Of a stretch of DNA of 64,000 bases, positions 7,751-16,992 are shown piece by piece. The stretch is from Faucicola sp048551375. GTDB taxonomy: Bacteria > Pseudomonadota > Gammaproteobacteria > Pseudomonadales > Moraxellaceae. The notes beneath the pieces are model-generated. The model worked only from the letters and a program-made list of their open reading frames with translations, ran no database searches and had not been told where the DNA came from. The position numbers and the translations under genes were made by a program. How positions within the stretch are numbered: the first letter of the stretch is position 1; the number at the start of each line of letters is the position of its first letter. The DNA is taken from assembly GCF_048551375.1 (NCBI RefSeq), contig NZ_JBLYZJ010000001.1, forward strand, positions 248,001 to 312,000. Reading direction: 5' to 3'.

Positions 7751-9211
7751 ATGCGTACGCCCCCTTTTAGATTGCAATCTGACAACCGTCCTAAGCTTCA
7801 TTTAGGGATTCGCTTGATGTTGATGCTTGCCCCTCAAGCCTTCACGACCGTTGCAATGGGGGCGAGCTTGCCAAATAAGCCCACCGCATTGCTGCTTGAT
7901 TCTACCATTACGCAAGTGATGGCGAATAACCATCAACCAATGAGCGAGCATCCCAATAACAGCGAAGCTGAAGATGATGGCGGTGAAGTGGATATTGGCA
8001 ATGATATGCCACTGCCGACCACTGAATCTCCCACGCCAAACCCAGTACCAACCCCAACCACCCCACAAACACCTACAGTCGACTTACCGCCTGTTGCCCC
8101 CAACATTGCCCAAGTACCACTCGGAGCAGTATCACCCCAAACCGTGGCAAAATTTGTCAAACTCATTGATGTCGTGCGTCAAGAATATGTCAATGAAGTT
8201 GATGATGAGGATTTATTTGCCAATGCTATGATGGGGACATTGACTGCCTTAGACCCCTATTCGGAATATTTGGATAAGACAGCATTTGAGAATTTACGCC
8301 TATTTACCGAGGGGGATATTGGTAGTATTGGGGTAAAAGTCAGCTACCATGATGATGTCAAAGCGTGGGTATTTGATGAAGTGTTAGCCAATTCCCCTGC
8401 GTCACAGCGAGGGATTAGCCAAGGCAATTACTTGCATCAAATCAATGATAACAAACTGACCGATGAGCAGACCCAACAAGATGTTAATCAATTATTATCT
8501 GGTATTGCAGGCACGCAAGTCAAACTGGTGGTATCCGATGTCGGACGGCGTAAGCACAATGTATTGGTACAACGCACACTGGTCGAGCAACAAACCATGA
8601 ATGCCCGTGTGATGCGAGGCATTGCAGTGGTACAAATTCCTGTGTTTCAAAATACCACCAAGCAACAAGTTTTGACCGCCTTATCTGCTTTGCGTCAGCC
8701 ATTTCATGCCATTGTATTGGATGTCCGCAACAATCCAGGGGGTGTGCTATCGGCCGCCAATGATGTTGCCAGTTTATTTATGGCAAATAAACCTGTGGTG
8801 CAAGTAAAAAATCGCCAAGGCTTACAAGAATTAATCAAAACCCAAGATAATCCGCAGTTTGCCAATATTCCGCTTGCAATACTACAAAACCGCTATTCTG
8901 CTTCTGCCTCTGAAGTGCTAGCCAGTAGCTTGCAAGAAAATAACCGTGCCAAAATCTATGGCGAAACCAGCTATGGCAAAGGCTCAATCCAAAGTATCAT
9001 TCCGCTCAATGATAATGAAGCGGTCAAACTTACCGTGGCTCATTACTACTCTGGACTGGGTAAAAAAATTGATGGGGTTGGCGTCAAGTCCGATTATCCC
9101 CTTGCCAATACGGAATTATACTGGGAAAATGATGTGGTCAATCACCTGCAACAAAGCGTGCCAACCGCTCAATATCGGTTTGAACCAAGCCCTGCGACTC
9201 AAGCGTTTTAA
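7751..9211 (+). CDS. S41 family C-terminal processing peptidase (CtpA-like)
   Basis: The 486-residue protein begins with a basic, hydrophobic segment that may be a signal sequence, then a Pro/Thr-rich linker near residues 85-120. A PDZ domain follows (residues about 195-275, with SIGVKVSY and SPASQRGI), then the peptidase core with VLDVRNNPGG near residue 327. The Ser-Lys dyad is visible as SASASEVLASS (near residue 383) and YGKGSIQS (near residue 412). Such proteases trim periplasmic or lipoprotein substrates from the C-terminus. It is alone in its strand run, converging with cysE. The exact substrate cannot be predicted. Confidence 0.9.
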   Translation: MRTPPFRLQSDNRPKLHLGIRLMLMLAPQAFTTVAMGASLPNKPTALLLDSTITQVMANNHQPMSEHPNNSEAEDDGGEVDIGNDMPLPTTESPTPNPVPTPTTPQTPTVDLPPVAPNIAQVPLGAVSPQTVAKFVKLIDVVRQEYVNEVDDEDLFANAMMGTLTALDPYSEYLDKTAFENLRLFTEGDIGSIGVKVSYHDDVKAWVFDEVLANSPASQRGISQGNYLHQINDNKLTDEQTQQDVNQLLSGIAGTQVKLVVSDVGRRKHNVLVQRTLVEQQTMNARVMRGIAVVQIPVFQNTTKQQVLTALSALRQPFHAIVLDVRNNPGGVLSAANDVASLFMANKPVVQVKNRQGLQELIKTQDNPQFANIPLAILQNRYSASASEVLASSLQENNRAKIYGETSYGKGSIQSIIPLNDNEAVKLTVAHYYSGLGKKIDGVGVKSDYPLANTELYWENDVVNHLQQSVPTAQYRFEPSPATQAF

Positions 9212-9235
9212 TCGTATTTTTAATCTCCCCCAACT

Positions 9236-9254
9236 CCCTCTTTGCGAAAGAGGG
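9236..9254. terminator. Hairpin between convergent protease and cysE genes
   Basis: Perfect stem CCCTCTTT / AAAGAGGG with a GCG loop in the 53-base gap between two converging genes. There is no T-run on either side, so it may be a palindromic repeat rather than a true intrinsic terminator; C-rich wording nearby resembles the element at 43275-43406. Confidence 0.4.
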
Positions 9255-9264
9255 GGCTATCTAC

Positions 9265-10224
9265 CTAATACTCATCTTCTGAATAAAACCGTGGGTCAAT
9301 GGCATCTAAATCAGCAATTCGCAATTTAGCATACTGTTTTTTGCAGAAGTTGGGGTCAAGCCTACACATGGCAGTTTGTAATTCATCAAGGCGAGCTTCG
9401 GACTGGCGAATATGCTCAAGCATTTTGACAAAGGTCACTGCAACAGGGTCTTGGGTATTGGGGTCGATGCCGTATTGGTGAAATCCCCCTGCTTGCTCAA
9501 GTTGGGTTTTGCTGGCTTCTTGACAATCTGATGATGCCTTGGTGGTTGAAGTGTTAGTTAGATGGGTTGTATTATCGTTATTTTGAGCCAAATCGTTGGC
9601 ATTATTTGTCGTATTAGCCGATTTATTATGGGTATTATCAGGCTCTAATTCGTGAACCAAGGCTTTATCGTGAATCATTCTTGCTGCACTACCAACCATG
9701 GTCGCCCCAGCAGGAACTTCCTTAACCACCACCGCATTTGAGCCGATTTTGGCATATTTCCCCACAGTAAAACCGCCCAATACCTTTGCCCCAGCTCCCA
9801 CCACGACACCATCTTCGAGGGTGGGGTGACGTTTGCCCTCATTGAGCGACACGCCCCCCAAGGTCACGCCGTGATATAAAGTCACATCATCGCCAATTTC
9901 CGCAGTTTCCCCAATCACCACCCCCATACCGTGGTCAATAAAAAAACGTCTGCCAATTTTGGCGGCAGGGTGAATCTCAATGCCTGTCAAAAAACGGTTG
10001 CCAAATGACACCATGCGAGCCATGCCTTTTTGGTCATGTTGCCACATTTGATGGGCGACTCGGTGCATTAACAACGCATGAACACCCGGATAGGTCAATA
10101 AAACCTCAAGGGTGTTGCGAGCGGCAGGGTCACGTTCAAATACGGCTTGTAGGTCTTCTTGTAGTTCCAATTTGATGCGAGCAAAACGTTGGGGGAGTTG
10201 GCGAATGGTGCGAGTGATTGACAT
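9265..10224 (-). CDS. cysE: Serine O-acetyltransferase (EpsC/CysE type) with extended C-terminus
   Basis: Makes O-acetylserine from serine and acetyl-CoA, the first step of cysteine synthesis; the partner cysK lies at 54196-55218. The 319-residue protein has the N-terminal helical part ending RDPAARNTLEVLL, then left-handed beta-helix hexapeptides (IEIHPAAKIGRRFFIDHG near residues 82-99, with GVVIGETAEIGD and LYHGVTLGG after it). After about residue 190 comes a non-conserved tail that includes an Asn/Thr-rich stretch (bases about 9540-9640), absent from ordinary EpsC proteins, followed by a conserved-looking end. The low-complexity tail parallels those in GspJ and GspK. Confidence 0.9.
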   Translation of the reverse strand: MSITRTIRQLPQRFARIKLELQEDLQAVFERDPAARNTLEVLLTYPGVHALLMHRVAHQMWQHDQKGMARMVSFGNRFLTGIEIHPAAKIGRRFFIDHGMGVVIGETAEIGDDVTLYHGVTLGGVSLNEGKRHPTLEDGVVVGAGAKVLGGFTVGKYAKIGSNAVVVKEVPAGATMVGSAARMIHDKALVHELEPDNTHNKSANTTNNANDLAQNNDNTTHLTNTSTTKASSDCQEASKTQLEQAGGFHQYGIDPNTQDPVAVTFVKMLEHIRQSEARLDELQTAMCRLDPNFCKKQYAKLRIADLDAIDPRFYSEDEY

Positions 10225-10309
10225 AAAGATTCCTCAACGCAAAAGTGTATAGATGCTAAAACCGCTATGATATCACGATTGTTGGGGTGGGGAAAATAGT
10301 CAATGAGGG

Positions 10310-11236
10310 CTACTTTAGTTTAGCTAGCAAGGCTTTTAGCAGTTGGTATTCTTTGACATCAAGCTGTAACCGCCCAAATAGACGGCTGATGCGTTGGGGC
10401 ATCATTTTGGATTGGCTGGGATTATAGAGTGACACGTGCTGTAATAGCTGTAAAAAATGATTTTCCAAATCCACTTGTTGGGCATGGGTGATGGCAGGTT
10501 CGTCCCATTGTTGGCGTTGGGGGAGGGCGATGCTATGCCAGTTGGCATCAGATTCTTGAGTGGGTTGGGTAGGCTGGATAGGCGGTAAGTCGCTATCAGC
10601 TTTGATATTGATATTTAACAGTCTTTCTTCTGCCACTTCATACCAAATACTGGCAATCACTTGCACGGCGGCTGCCACATTTAGCACAGGGTAGGCAGGA
10701 TTGGCAGGAATTTGAATGTGAAAATTAGCAAGTTGCAATTCTTCGTTGGTCAGCCCTCGGTCTTCACGCCCAAATACCAAAGCGACCTTTGGTAAAAAAG
10801 ATGATGACTGTTGGTCAGTGGCTTGTTGTTTGGTGTGTGGTGGGTGAATATCTTGATTATGTGTGGCTTGTTGAATAAACTGCAGAAAATTATCAATGGC
10901 AAAATGGGATGCTTGACGAGGGGTCATCACAGGTTTGGGAATATGGCGTTGACGGCTACTGGTCGCCATGACCCAATGGCAGTCAGCAATCGCAAGCTCA
11001 AGGCTATCGACAAGGGTCACATTGTCCAAAATATCTCTTGCCCCAGCCGAATAGACATAGGCATCCTCATCAATTGGACGTTTGGGATTGACCACCACCA
11101 AATCACTCAGCCCCATGGTGTGCATGGCACGAGCGGTTGAGCCAATATTGGCAGGCAAGGTGGTATTCACCATGACAATGCGGATATTTGCCAAAAATGT
11201 GGTGAGCATCGCTGAGGTGTCGGACATCATGGGCAT
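10310..11236 (-). CDS. trmJ: tRNA (cytidine/uridine-32-2'-O)-methyltransferase TrmJ
   Basis: A SPOUT-class methyltransferase that 2'-O-methylates position 32 of the tRNA anticodon loop using S-adenosylmethionine. Visible motifs: VNTTLPANIGSTARAM near the N-terminus, ALVFGREDRGLTNEEL in the middle, and the knot segment IPANPAYPVLNVAAAVQV. The product is about 308 residues, longer than the E. coli enzyme (about 246), because of insertions rich in His/Gln/Pro. Three in-frame ATGs (11236, 11230, 11227) have no clear ribosome site, and a further in-frame TTG at 11248 would overlap the hpt stop. Operon with hpt is likely. Confidence 0.88.
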   Translation of the reverse strand: MPMMSDTSAMLTTFLANIRIVMVNTTLPANIGSTARAMHTMGLSDLVVVNPKRPIDEDAYVYSAGARDILDNVTLVDSLELAIADCHWVMATSSRQRHIPKPVMTPRQASHFAIDNFLQFIQQATHNQDIHPPHTKQQATDQQSSSFLPKVALVFGREDRGLTNEELQLANFHIQIPANPAYPVLNVAAAVQVIASIWYEVAEERLLNINIKADSDLPPIQPTQPTQESDANWHSIALPQRQQWDEPAITHAQQVDLENHFLQLLQHVSLYNPSQSKMMPQRISRLFGRLQLDVKEYQLLKALLAKLK

Positions 11237-11240
11237 CAAA

Positions 11241-11576
11241 TTAAGCAATCAAACTGGTAATTTGGGCATTGACCGCACGGCATTCAGTGACAATTTCATC
11301 AATCAATTGTTGGTGTTTTTTGATTTGATTACCACGGCAAATTTCTTGTAATTGGTAGCACATTTCGGTAAGGTTAGTCGCACCAAGGTTTGAGCTTGCT
11401 CCTTTAAGGCTGTGAGAAGCCTCATAGCCAAGGCGATTGTCATCGGTGTCAAAGGCGGTTTGCATTTCGGTCAGACGTTTTTCACTGTCCTGCATATAGG
11501 TTGTGATTAAATCGACAAAATCATCTTCCAATAATTCTTTCAGCTCTTCAAATTGGGGAATACTAATATGGCTCAT
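11241..11576 (-). CDS. Hpt domain phosphotransfer protein
   Basis: A 111-residue stand-alone histidine phosphotransfer domain. The phospho-accepting His lies in EASHSLKGASSNLGA near residue 55, inside the expected four-helix bundle, followed by the conserved QLQEICRG helix. Such proteins relay phosphate between a hybrid kinase and a response regulator; no kinase or receiver gene is in the window, so the pathway is unknown. ATG at 11576 is chosen over TTG at 11579. The stop is five bases from the preferred trmJ start. Confidence 0.85.
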   Translation of the reverse strand: MSHISIPQFEELKELLEDDFVDLITTYMQDSEKRLTEMQTAFDTDDNRLGYEASHSLKGASSNLGATNLTEMCYQLQEICRGNQIKKHQQLIDEIVTECRAVNAQITSLIA

Positions 11577-11727
11577 CAAAATATCCTTTTATTAAAAAAC
11601 ACAGATTGTCATAAATAATTAACTCATACACATAATATTTACTAAAATAATCATTATAACTTAGTTTTGCCGTAATTTTAATGGTTAATTAAACAAATTT
11701 TAATGATTTCGTTGAATATGAAATTAT

Positions 11728-11849
11728 TAGGATTTACGCATTTCCCAATCGTAGGTTGGGTAGAGCTTGCGATACCCAACAATTTGAATGGTTTAGGTTG
11801 GGTGTCATTCTTCCACCCAACCTACAAATGGCATTTTTGCGTAAGTCTT
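11728..11849. mobile_element. MITE-like element, taggacttacgca family, copy A
   Basis: Ends TAGGATTTACGCA and TGCGTAAGTCTTA form imperfect terminal inverted repeats. The inner part holds a second inverted repeat (GTAGGTTGGGTAGA / CCACCCAACCTAC). The flanks ATTAT / ATTAT are a possible 5-base target duplication. No coding capacity. It lies downstream of dnaE. Copies B (15877-16001) and C (23334-23458) are nearly identical internally. Confidence 0.8.
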
Positions 11850-11865
11850 AATTATGTAAGTCCTA

Positions 11866-14800
11866 TTAAGAAAACTGCCAATGTATGGCATCATTACCCA
11901 CCCAGTTTCGCAGTTGTTCCAGTGTGGCTTCGTCTGGGGTGATTTGCCAATGCGGTGGCATATTAATATTGGCAATCGCCTCATCCGTATACACACATAG
12001 CTGTAAAGGCACGCCCAATTTTTGTGGTTCGTTGCCGTCTGACGTTGGGTCTTGGTCAAGTGGGTCATTGACAGGCTCAAACGCTTGCGGTTCAGTGGTG
12101 ACGATTAAGCCTTCTAAACGTTGCAATAAATTCATGTCATCGCCAGCGATTTTGACTGAGATTTTTTTTAGCCAACGTTTACGAGCATCTGTTAAAGTTA
12201 AGACATTGATTAATGTGCCGTACAGTTGCCCTTCACGTTCGGACACTTTGCCTTGAATGATGACCACGGTTTCAAGTTTTAGTTTGTCTTTGACACGAGC
12301 AAAACGCTCCGCATAACAGCTCACCTCAATACGCCCTGTGCCATCATCAAGGCGAATCACCGAACGATTACCAAAATTGGCAACATCCATGATAAGCCCA
12401 GAAAAATATGCGGTATCGCCATATTTGGTTTCGCTTAAATTGGCGAGGTTGTTGGGGGTGTAGCGTTTGAGTTCGGCTCGATAGGTGTCAATCGGATGCC
12501 CTGTCAAAAATAGCCCCAAGGTGTCTTTTTCGCCTTTAAGCCGTTCGGCATCTGACCAAATTGGCGTATGGGGCAGTGGCGGTGGGGCGGTGACTTCGGC
12601 AATCTCAGCAAACATATCCACCATGCCGAGATTGTCATTTTGGCGTTGTTGTTCGGCAGCTTGCACGGCTTTAGGTAGCTCTGCCATCAACGCCCCACGA
12701 ATGTCAAAGCCTCGGTCATCGGACAAATCGCTTCGTAAAGTGCTGGCAAAGGTGTCAAAACAGCCTGATTTTATTAAGGCTTCAAGGGTGCGTTTATTGA
12801 CTTTTCGTGTGTCCACTCGTTGACAAAAATCATATAAATCGGTGAAATTTCCCCCTGTTTGGCGAGCTTCTACGATGGATTCGACCGCCCCTTCGCCCAC
12901 GCCTTTGATACCGCCCAAGCCATATACGATGGTTTTTTTATCTTTTGGTACAAATTGCCAATTGGAATGATTAACACAAGGGTTTTCGACTGTTAATCCA
13001 AAATTTTCTCGGCAATCATTGATTAAAAACACCACGCTATCCGTATTATTCATGTCCGAGGTGATGACCGCCGCCATAAATTCACTGGGGTAATAATGCT
13101 TCAAATACGCAGTTTGATACGCCAACACACCGTAGGCAGCCGAGTGGGATTTGTTAAAACCGTAGCCTGCGAATTTTTCCATCAAGTCAAATACGCCACC
13201 TGCCAGCCCTGCGTCAATGCCTTGACCAATCGCCCCATCGACAAAGGTAGTGCGTTGCTTTGCCATTTCTTCGGGTTTTTTCTTACCCATCGCACGGCGT
13301 AGCATATCCGCCCCACCAAGGCTATAGCCTGCCATGGCTTGCGAAATTTGCATCACCTGCTCTTGATACACGATAACGCCATAGGTATTTTCAAGAATCG
13401 GCTCAAGGCGTTCATGGTCATACGCCACCACCTCACGCCCATGTTTGCGGTCAATGTACATATCCACCATCCCAGCATCGAGCGGGCCGGGGCGGTACAA
13501 GGCACACATGGCAATCACGTCTTCGATATTGGTGGGTTTGAGCTTGGCAAGGTATTTTTTCATCCCTGTACTTTCTAGCTGAAACACCGCCGTGGTATGA
13601 GCGTCTTGAAGTAATTTATAGGCATTTTTATCATCAAGGGGTAGGGTTTCTAAATCCAGTGGCGGTTCGCCCTCTTTGGCACGTCTGGCATTGATATTTT
13701 TGACCGCCGCATGAATCACGGTCAAATTTCGCAAGCCCAAAAAGTCAAACTTGACCAAACCGACCGCTTCTACGTCATCTTTATCAAACTGGCTGACTCG
13801 ATGTCCTTCATCATCGCAATAAATTGCACTAAAGTCGGCAATACGATTGGGGGCAATTAGCACGCCCCCTGCGTGTTTACCCACATTGCGAGTGATACCT
13901 TCAAGTTTGACCGCCATTTCCCAAATTTCGTTGGCATCGTCATAGTCCATATTGTCTGGATTATGGAGTAAATCATTGAGTTGAGGCTCTTGTTCCACCG
14001 CTTCGGCTAGTGAAATACCGGGGGTTTTGGGAATTAATTTAGAAATTTTATCCGCCAAACCATACGATTTACCCTGTACCCTTGCCACGTCACGCACCAC
14101 GGCTTTGGCCGCCATCGTACCAAAGGTAATAATCTGCGATACCGCTTCACGACCGTATTTTTGGGCGACATACTCAATGACACGGTCACGCCCCTCAATA
14201 CAAAAATCCACGTCAAAGTCAGGCATCGACACACGTTCTGGGTTCAAAAACCGCTCAAACAGCAAATCATACGCCAAAGGGTCAAGGTCAGTGATATTCA
14301 GCGAATACGCCACCAACGAACCCGCCCCAGAACCACGCCCCGGCCCGACAGGCACATCATTGGCTTTTGCCCAGCGGATAAAATCCATCACAATTAAAAA
14401 GTAACCCGGAAAGCCCATCTGCAAAATGGTATTAATCTCAAACTCAAGACGTTCATTATAAGGCTTGCGGATATCTGCCCAATTATCGCCACGTTTGGCT
14501 GGTGGATACAGTTTTTCCAAGCGTCTTTCTAAGCCCTCTTGCGAGGTACGCCGAAAAAACGTTTCGATGGTATCGCCCTCTGGAATCGGAAATTCTGGCA
14601 ACACGTTAATCCCAAGGGTCAAAATCACGTTACAACGCTTGGCAAGCTCCAACGTATTGTCAATGACCGCAGGCATATCACTAAATAGCTCAGTCATCTG
14701 TTGTTGGGTTTTAAGGTGTTGTTCAGCGGAGTAATTTTTGGGGCGAGTCGGGTCAGCAAGCACTTGCGAATTGGCAATGCACACCCTTGCTTCATGTGCC

Positions 14801-15405
14801 TCAAAGTCGTCTTTGGTCAAAAATCGTACATCATTATGGGCGATAATCGGCACATGATATTGCTGGGATAAGCGAATGGCTTGCTCAATAAAACGGTCTT
14901 CATTGGGGCGGTGGGTGCGTTTGATTGCCAAATACACACGGTCGCCAAACACGGCTTGCCACTCATTTAGCAACTCATCGGCACGCTCGACATGACCAGA
15001 TAGCATGGCTTGCCCCACGTCTGATTTTTCGGTAAAAAGTACAATCACGCCTGTGGCACGCTCAAAAATCCACTCACGGCGAATGATGGGTTTGCCCAAT
15101 ACTTGCCCATCAGTAAAGCCCAATGACACGATATTGGTTAAGTTCTGATAGCCTTCTTGGGTACTGGCAAGCAAAGTCACCGTGGTGCTGTCATTGTCCA
15201 AATACACTTCAGAGCCGATAATCGGCTTGACCCCTGCATCAAGGCAGGCTTTGTAAAATTTTACCGTGGCATATAGATTGGATAAATCGGTCAACGCAAG
15301 GGCAAGCTGTCCGTCTTTACTGGCGGTTTTTACCAATGATTTGATACGGATAATCGAGTCGGTAATGGAAAATTCGCTGTGAATACCAAAATGTACAAAT
15401 GCCAT
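11866..15405 (-). CDS. dnaE: DNA polymerase III alpha subunit
   Basis: The replicative polymerase, 1179 residues, near the family norm (about 1160). An N-terminal PHP domain opens with FVHFGIHSEFSITDS. The Pol IIIα palm follows with GPGRGSGAGSLVAYSL near residue 352 and the catalytic aspartates in MPDFDVDFC near residue 392. Then come YQEQVMQISQAMAGYS, the helix-hairpin-helix region and an OB-fold (YFSGLIMDVANFGNR). It is transcribed alone, with the MITE-like copy A immediately 3'. Start ATG at 15405 is the only sensible choice. Confidence 0.97.
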   Translation of the reverse strand: MAFVHFGIHSEFSITDSIIRIKSLVKTASKDGQLALALTDLSNLYATVKFYKACLDAGVKPIIGSEVYLDNDSTTVTLLASTQEGYQNLTNIVSLGFTDGQVLGKPIIRREWIFERATGVIVLFTEKSDVGQAMLSGHVERADELLNEWQAVFGDRVYLAIKRTHRPNEDRFIEQAIRLSQQYHVPIIAHNDVRFLTKDDFEAHEARVCIANSQVLADPTRPKNYSAEQHLKTQQQMTELFSDMPAVIDNTLELAKRCNVILTLGINVLPEFPIPEGDTIETFFRRTSQEGLERRLEKLYPPAKRGDNWADIRKPYNERLEFEINTILQMGFPGYFLIVMDFIRWAKANDVPVGPGRGSGAGSLVAYSLNITDLDPLAYDLLFERFLNPERVSMPDFDVDFCIEGRDRVIEYVAQKYGREAVSQIITFGTMAAKAVVRDVARVQGKSYGLADKISKLIPKTPGISLAEAVEQEPQLNDLLHNPDNMDYDDANEIWEMAVKLEGITRNVGKHAGGVLIAPNRIADFSAIYCDDEGHRVSQFDKDDVEAVGLVKFDFLGLRNLTVIHAAVKNINARRAKEGEPPLDLETLPLDDKNAYKLLQDAHTTAVFQLESTGMKKYLAKLKPTNIEDVIAMCALYRPGPLDAGMVDMYIDRKHGREVVAYDHERLEPILENTYGVIVYQEQVMQISQAMAGYSLGGADMLRRAMGKKKPEEMAKQRTTFVDGAIGQGIDAGLAGGVFDLMEKFAGYGFNKSHSAAYGVLAYQTAYLKHYYPSEFMAAVITSDMNNTDSVVFLINDCRENFGLTVENPCVNHSNWQFVPKDKKTIVYGLGGIKGVGEGAVESIVEARQTGGNFTDLYDFCQRVDTRKVNKRTLEALIKSGCFDTFASTLRSDLSDDRGFDIRGALMAELPKAVQAAEQQRQNDNLGMVDMFAEIAEVTAPPPLPHTPIWSDAERLKGEKDTLGLFLTGHPIDTYRAELKRYTPNNLANLSETKYGDTAYFSGLIMDVANFGNRSVIRLDDGTGRIEVSCYAERFARVKDKLKLETVVIIQGKVSEREGQLYGTLINVLTLTDARKRWLKKISVKIAGDDMNLLQRLEGLIVTTEPQAFEPVNDPLDQDPTSDGNEPQKLGVPLQLCVYTDEAIANINMPPHWQITPDEATLEQLRNWVGNDAIHWQFS

Positions 15406-15529
15406 GCGTTGCCTTTTTTATACCTAATTTATAAAGGCGTATTATACTATGTTTTGGGGTGGGTTTTGATAAAAGTGGTGGGAGTTGGTATGATTTTGCA
15501 GTGGGTTTTATGCTAAAATAACGCTATAT

Positions 15530-15602
15530 CCGCCCATAGCTCAACAGGATAGAGCAGTTGCCTCCTAAGCGACCGATTTGGGTTCGAGTCCCGATGGGCG
15601 GA
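15530..15602 (+). tRNA. tRNA-Arg (anticodon CCT)
   Basis: A full cloverleaf can be drawn: acceptor CCGCCCA / TGGGCGG, D stem GCTC / GAGC, anticodon stem GTTGC / GCGAC with loop CTCCTAA (anticodon CCT, reading AGG), a four-base variable loop CGAT, T stem TTGGG / CCCGA with loop TTCGAGT, and discriminator A. It is 73 bases long and CCA is not encoded. A -10-like TAAAAT lies at 15514-15519. It is a solitary tRNA between the divergent dnaE promoter region and xseB. Confidence 0.95.
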
Positions 15603-15616
15603 CTTTTATTTGTCAT

Positions 15617-15811
15617 TTATTGCGTTTCAAATGCTTGATTTAACGCTTGTTCTACGGCATCAATGCGATTTTGGCATACTTTATAGGCATTGATAGATTC
15701 TTCGACAATATTCATCAGTTCATCAATATTTGGTTCTTGGCTGTTTTGCAGGGTTTGGGCGTTTTTTTGCAAAATGTCATAGGCAGTTTTAAAGTCTTGG
15801 GGTTGGGTCAT
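15617..15811 (-). CDS. xseB: Exodeoxyribonuclease VII small subunit
   Basis: A 64-residue, mostly helical protein matching XseB in size and pattern (FKTAYDILQKNAQTLQ, then PNIDELMNIVEESINAYKVC and RIDAVEQAL). Several copies bind one XseA to form the single-strand exonuclease. XseA lies 5 kb away at 20732-22198 on the other strand, so the two subunits are not co-transcribed. Its 3' end is 14 bases from the tRNA gene. Confidence 0.85.
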   Translation of the reverse strand: MTQPQDFKTAYDILQKNAQTLQNSQEPNIDELMNIVEESINAYKVCQNRIDAVEQALNQAFETQ

Positions 15812-15876
15812 GTTGTCACCTTGAATTGATTGGATTTCGTAAGGTATGTTTTACGCACCATTGAAAGTTACAGGGA

Positions 15877-16001
15877 TAGGACTTACGTATTTAACCAAAT
15901 CGTAGGTTGGGTAGAGCTTGCGATACCCAACAATTTCAATGGTTTATGTTGGGTGTCATTCTTCCACCCAACCTACAAATGGCATTTTTGCGTAAGTCCT
16001 A
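15877..16001. mobile_element. MITE-like element, taggacttacgca family, copy B
   Basis: TAGGACTTACGTA at the left and TGCGTAAGTCCTA at the right, with the same inner palindrome as copy A (GTAGGTTGGGTAGAGC ... CCACCCAACCTAC). No clear flanking duplication. It lies between xseB and trmL. Confidence 0.8.
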
Positions 16002-16008
16002 TTTATTC

Positions 16009-16045
16009 TACTTACGCAAAAATTTATGGTTTTGCGTAAGTCCTA
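16009..16045. repeat. Short palindrome with MITE termini
   Basis: ACTTACGCAAAA and TTTTGCGTAAGT flank only about ten bases; a minimal derivative of the taggacttacgca element, directly beside copy B and 3' of trmL. It could act as a hairpin at the end of the trmL transcript. Confidence 0.65.
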
Positions 16046-16053
16046 CTATAGTA

Positions 16054-16578
16054 TTATTTAGGGTCATACGGCACAAGGTTATCATAGCCGATACTTTGCC
16101 CTGTGTCGCCCCCAAAGCCCTGTTGTCGCCATACTTCAAACAAGGTAATCGCCACGCTATTGGATAAATTAAGGCTACGAGAGGTCGGCAACATCGGCAA
16201 ACGTAGCCAATTATCCGCCCCAATGCTACTACGAATCTCGTCATCCAAGCCTGCGGTTTCTGAGCCAAATACCAACGCAATGTTTTTATTACTGCTAAAA
16301 TCTTGGGCATATAGTGGCTGGCTAAGTTTGGTGGTCAGTGCCACAATTCGCTCAACGTGAGCCTGTTGCAAGGCATCTAGGGCAGTTTGCCAATCTTGAT
16401 GCACTTGTACATTTGCCCATTCGTGGTAGTCTAGCCCTGCACGGCGGAGTTTTTTATCTTCTAGCTCAAACCCCAATGGCTCGACTAGATGCAACATCGC
16501 CCCTGTGTTGGCACATAAGCGAATAACATTGCCTGTGTTACTGGGCATTTTGGGATTGACAAGCACCACATGAATCAT
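16054..16578 (-). CDS. trmL: tRNA (cytidine/uridine-34-2'-O)-methyltransferase TrmL
   Basis: A compact SPOUT methyltransferase (174 residues) that 2'-O-methylates the wobble base of tRNA-Leu isoacceptors in its family. The three knot motifs are present: VVLVNPKMPSNTGNVIRLC at the N-terminus, ALVFGSETAGL near residue 104, and RLPMLPTSRSLNLSNSVAI near residue 132. Length matches E. coli TrmL plus a short tail. It is a single gene; the palindrome and MITE-like copy B lie immediately 3'. Confidence 0.93.
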   Translation of the reverse strand: MIHVVLVNPKMPSNTGNVIRLCANTGAMLHLVEPLGFELEDKKLRRAGLDYHEWANVQVHQDWQTALDALQQAHVERIVALTTKLSQPLYAQDFSSNKNIALVFGSETAGLDDEIRSSIGADNWLRLPMLPTSRSLNLSNSVAITLFEVWRQQGFGGDTGQSIGYDNLVPYDPK

Positions 16579-16790
16579 GGCTGACTTCCTTTTTACAAAA
16601 AATTAATAAGCTTTATGAATTTGCAATATTTTTTAACATATCAATGACAATTACTACTAAAACGTTACATTATCGCTATGGCGGTGTTGGCGACAAGCGG
16701 TTAAGATAAATTTACTAAAGGTTGCCATTTGATTGATGCGACTTTTATCAAAGCTTTATTTTAATCAAAAATCCAATTGAGGACAAACTT

Positions 16791-16931
16791 ATGAAAAAAT
16801 TAATCCTTGCTACGGTCGCTTCTGTATTCGTATTAACTGGCTGTAATACCATCAAAGGTTTTGGTCAAGATGTTTCAAAAACAGGCGATGCAGTATCAAC
16901 CACTGCTCAAAAAGTTGAAAACAAAATGTAA
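16791..16931 (+). CDS. Entericidin-like small lipoprotein
   Basis: A 46-residue product (MKKLILATVASVF...) with a lipoprotein signal ending LTGC, so Cys18 should be lipidated. The mature part NTIKGFGQDVSKTG has the pattern of entericidin A/B family proteins (Cys-Asn-Thr followed by G-x-G-x-D). Entericidins are small cell-envelope lipoproteins linked to bacteriolysis in stationary phase in E. coli; the role here is unproven. GAGG lies 8-9 bases before the ATG, and a strong hairpin terminator follows 20 bases after the stop, supporting a real gene. Confidence 0.85.
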   Translation: MKKLILATVASVFVLTGCNTIKGFGQDVSKTGDAVSTTAQKVENKM

Positions 16932-16948
16932 TTTTGATAAAAGAAAAA

Positions 16949-16977
16949 AACCCATCGACAATGCCGATGGGTTTTTT
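16949..16977. terminator. Bidirectional intrinsic terminator
   Basis: Stem CCCATCG / CGATGGG (16951-16957 with 16965-16971), seven-base loop, A-run on the left and T7 on the right. It serves the entericidin-like gene on the plus strand and the converging TetR gene on the minus strand. Confidence 0.88.
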
Positions 16978-16992
16978 TATACACCAGAGGAA

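Noticed and set aside
11866..15405. Several plus-strand frames within dnaE
   Set aside because: They are shadows of dnaE in other frames without family patterns or ribosome sites.
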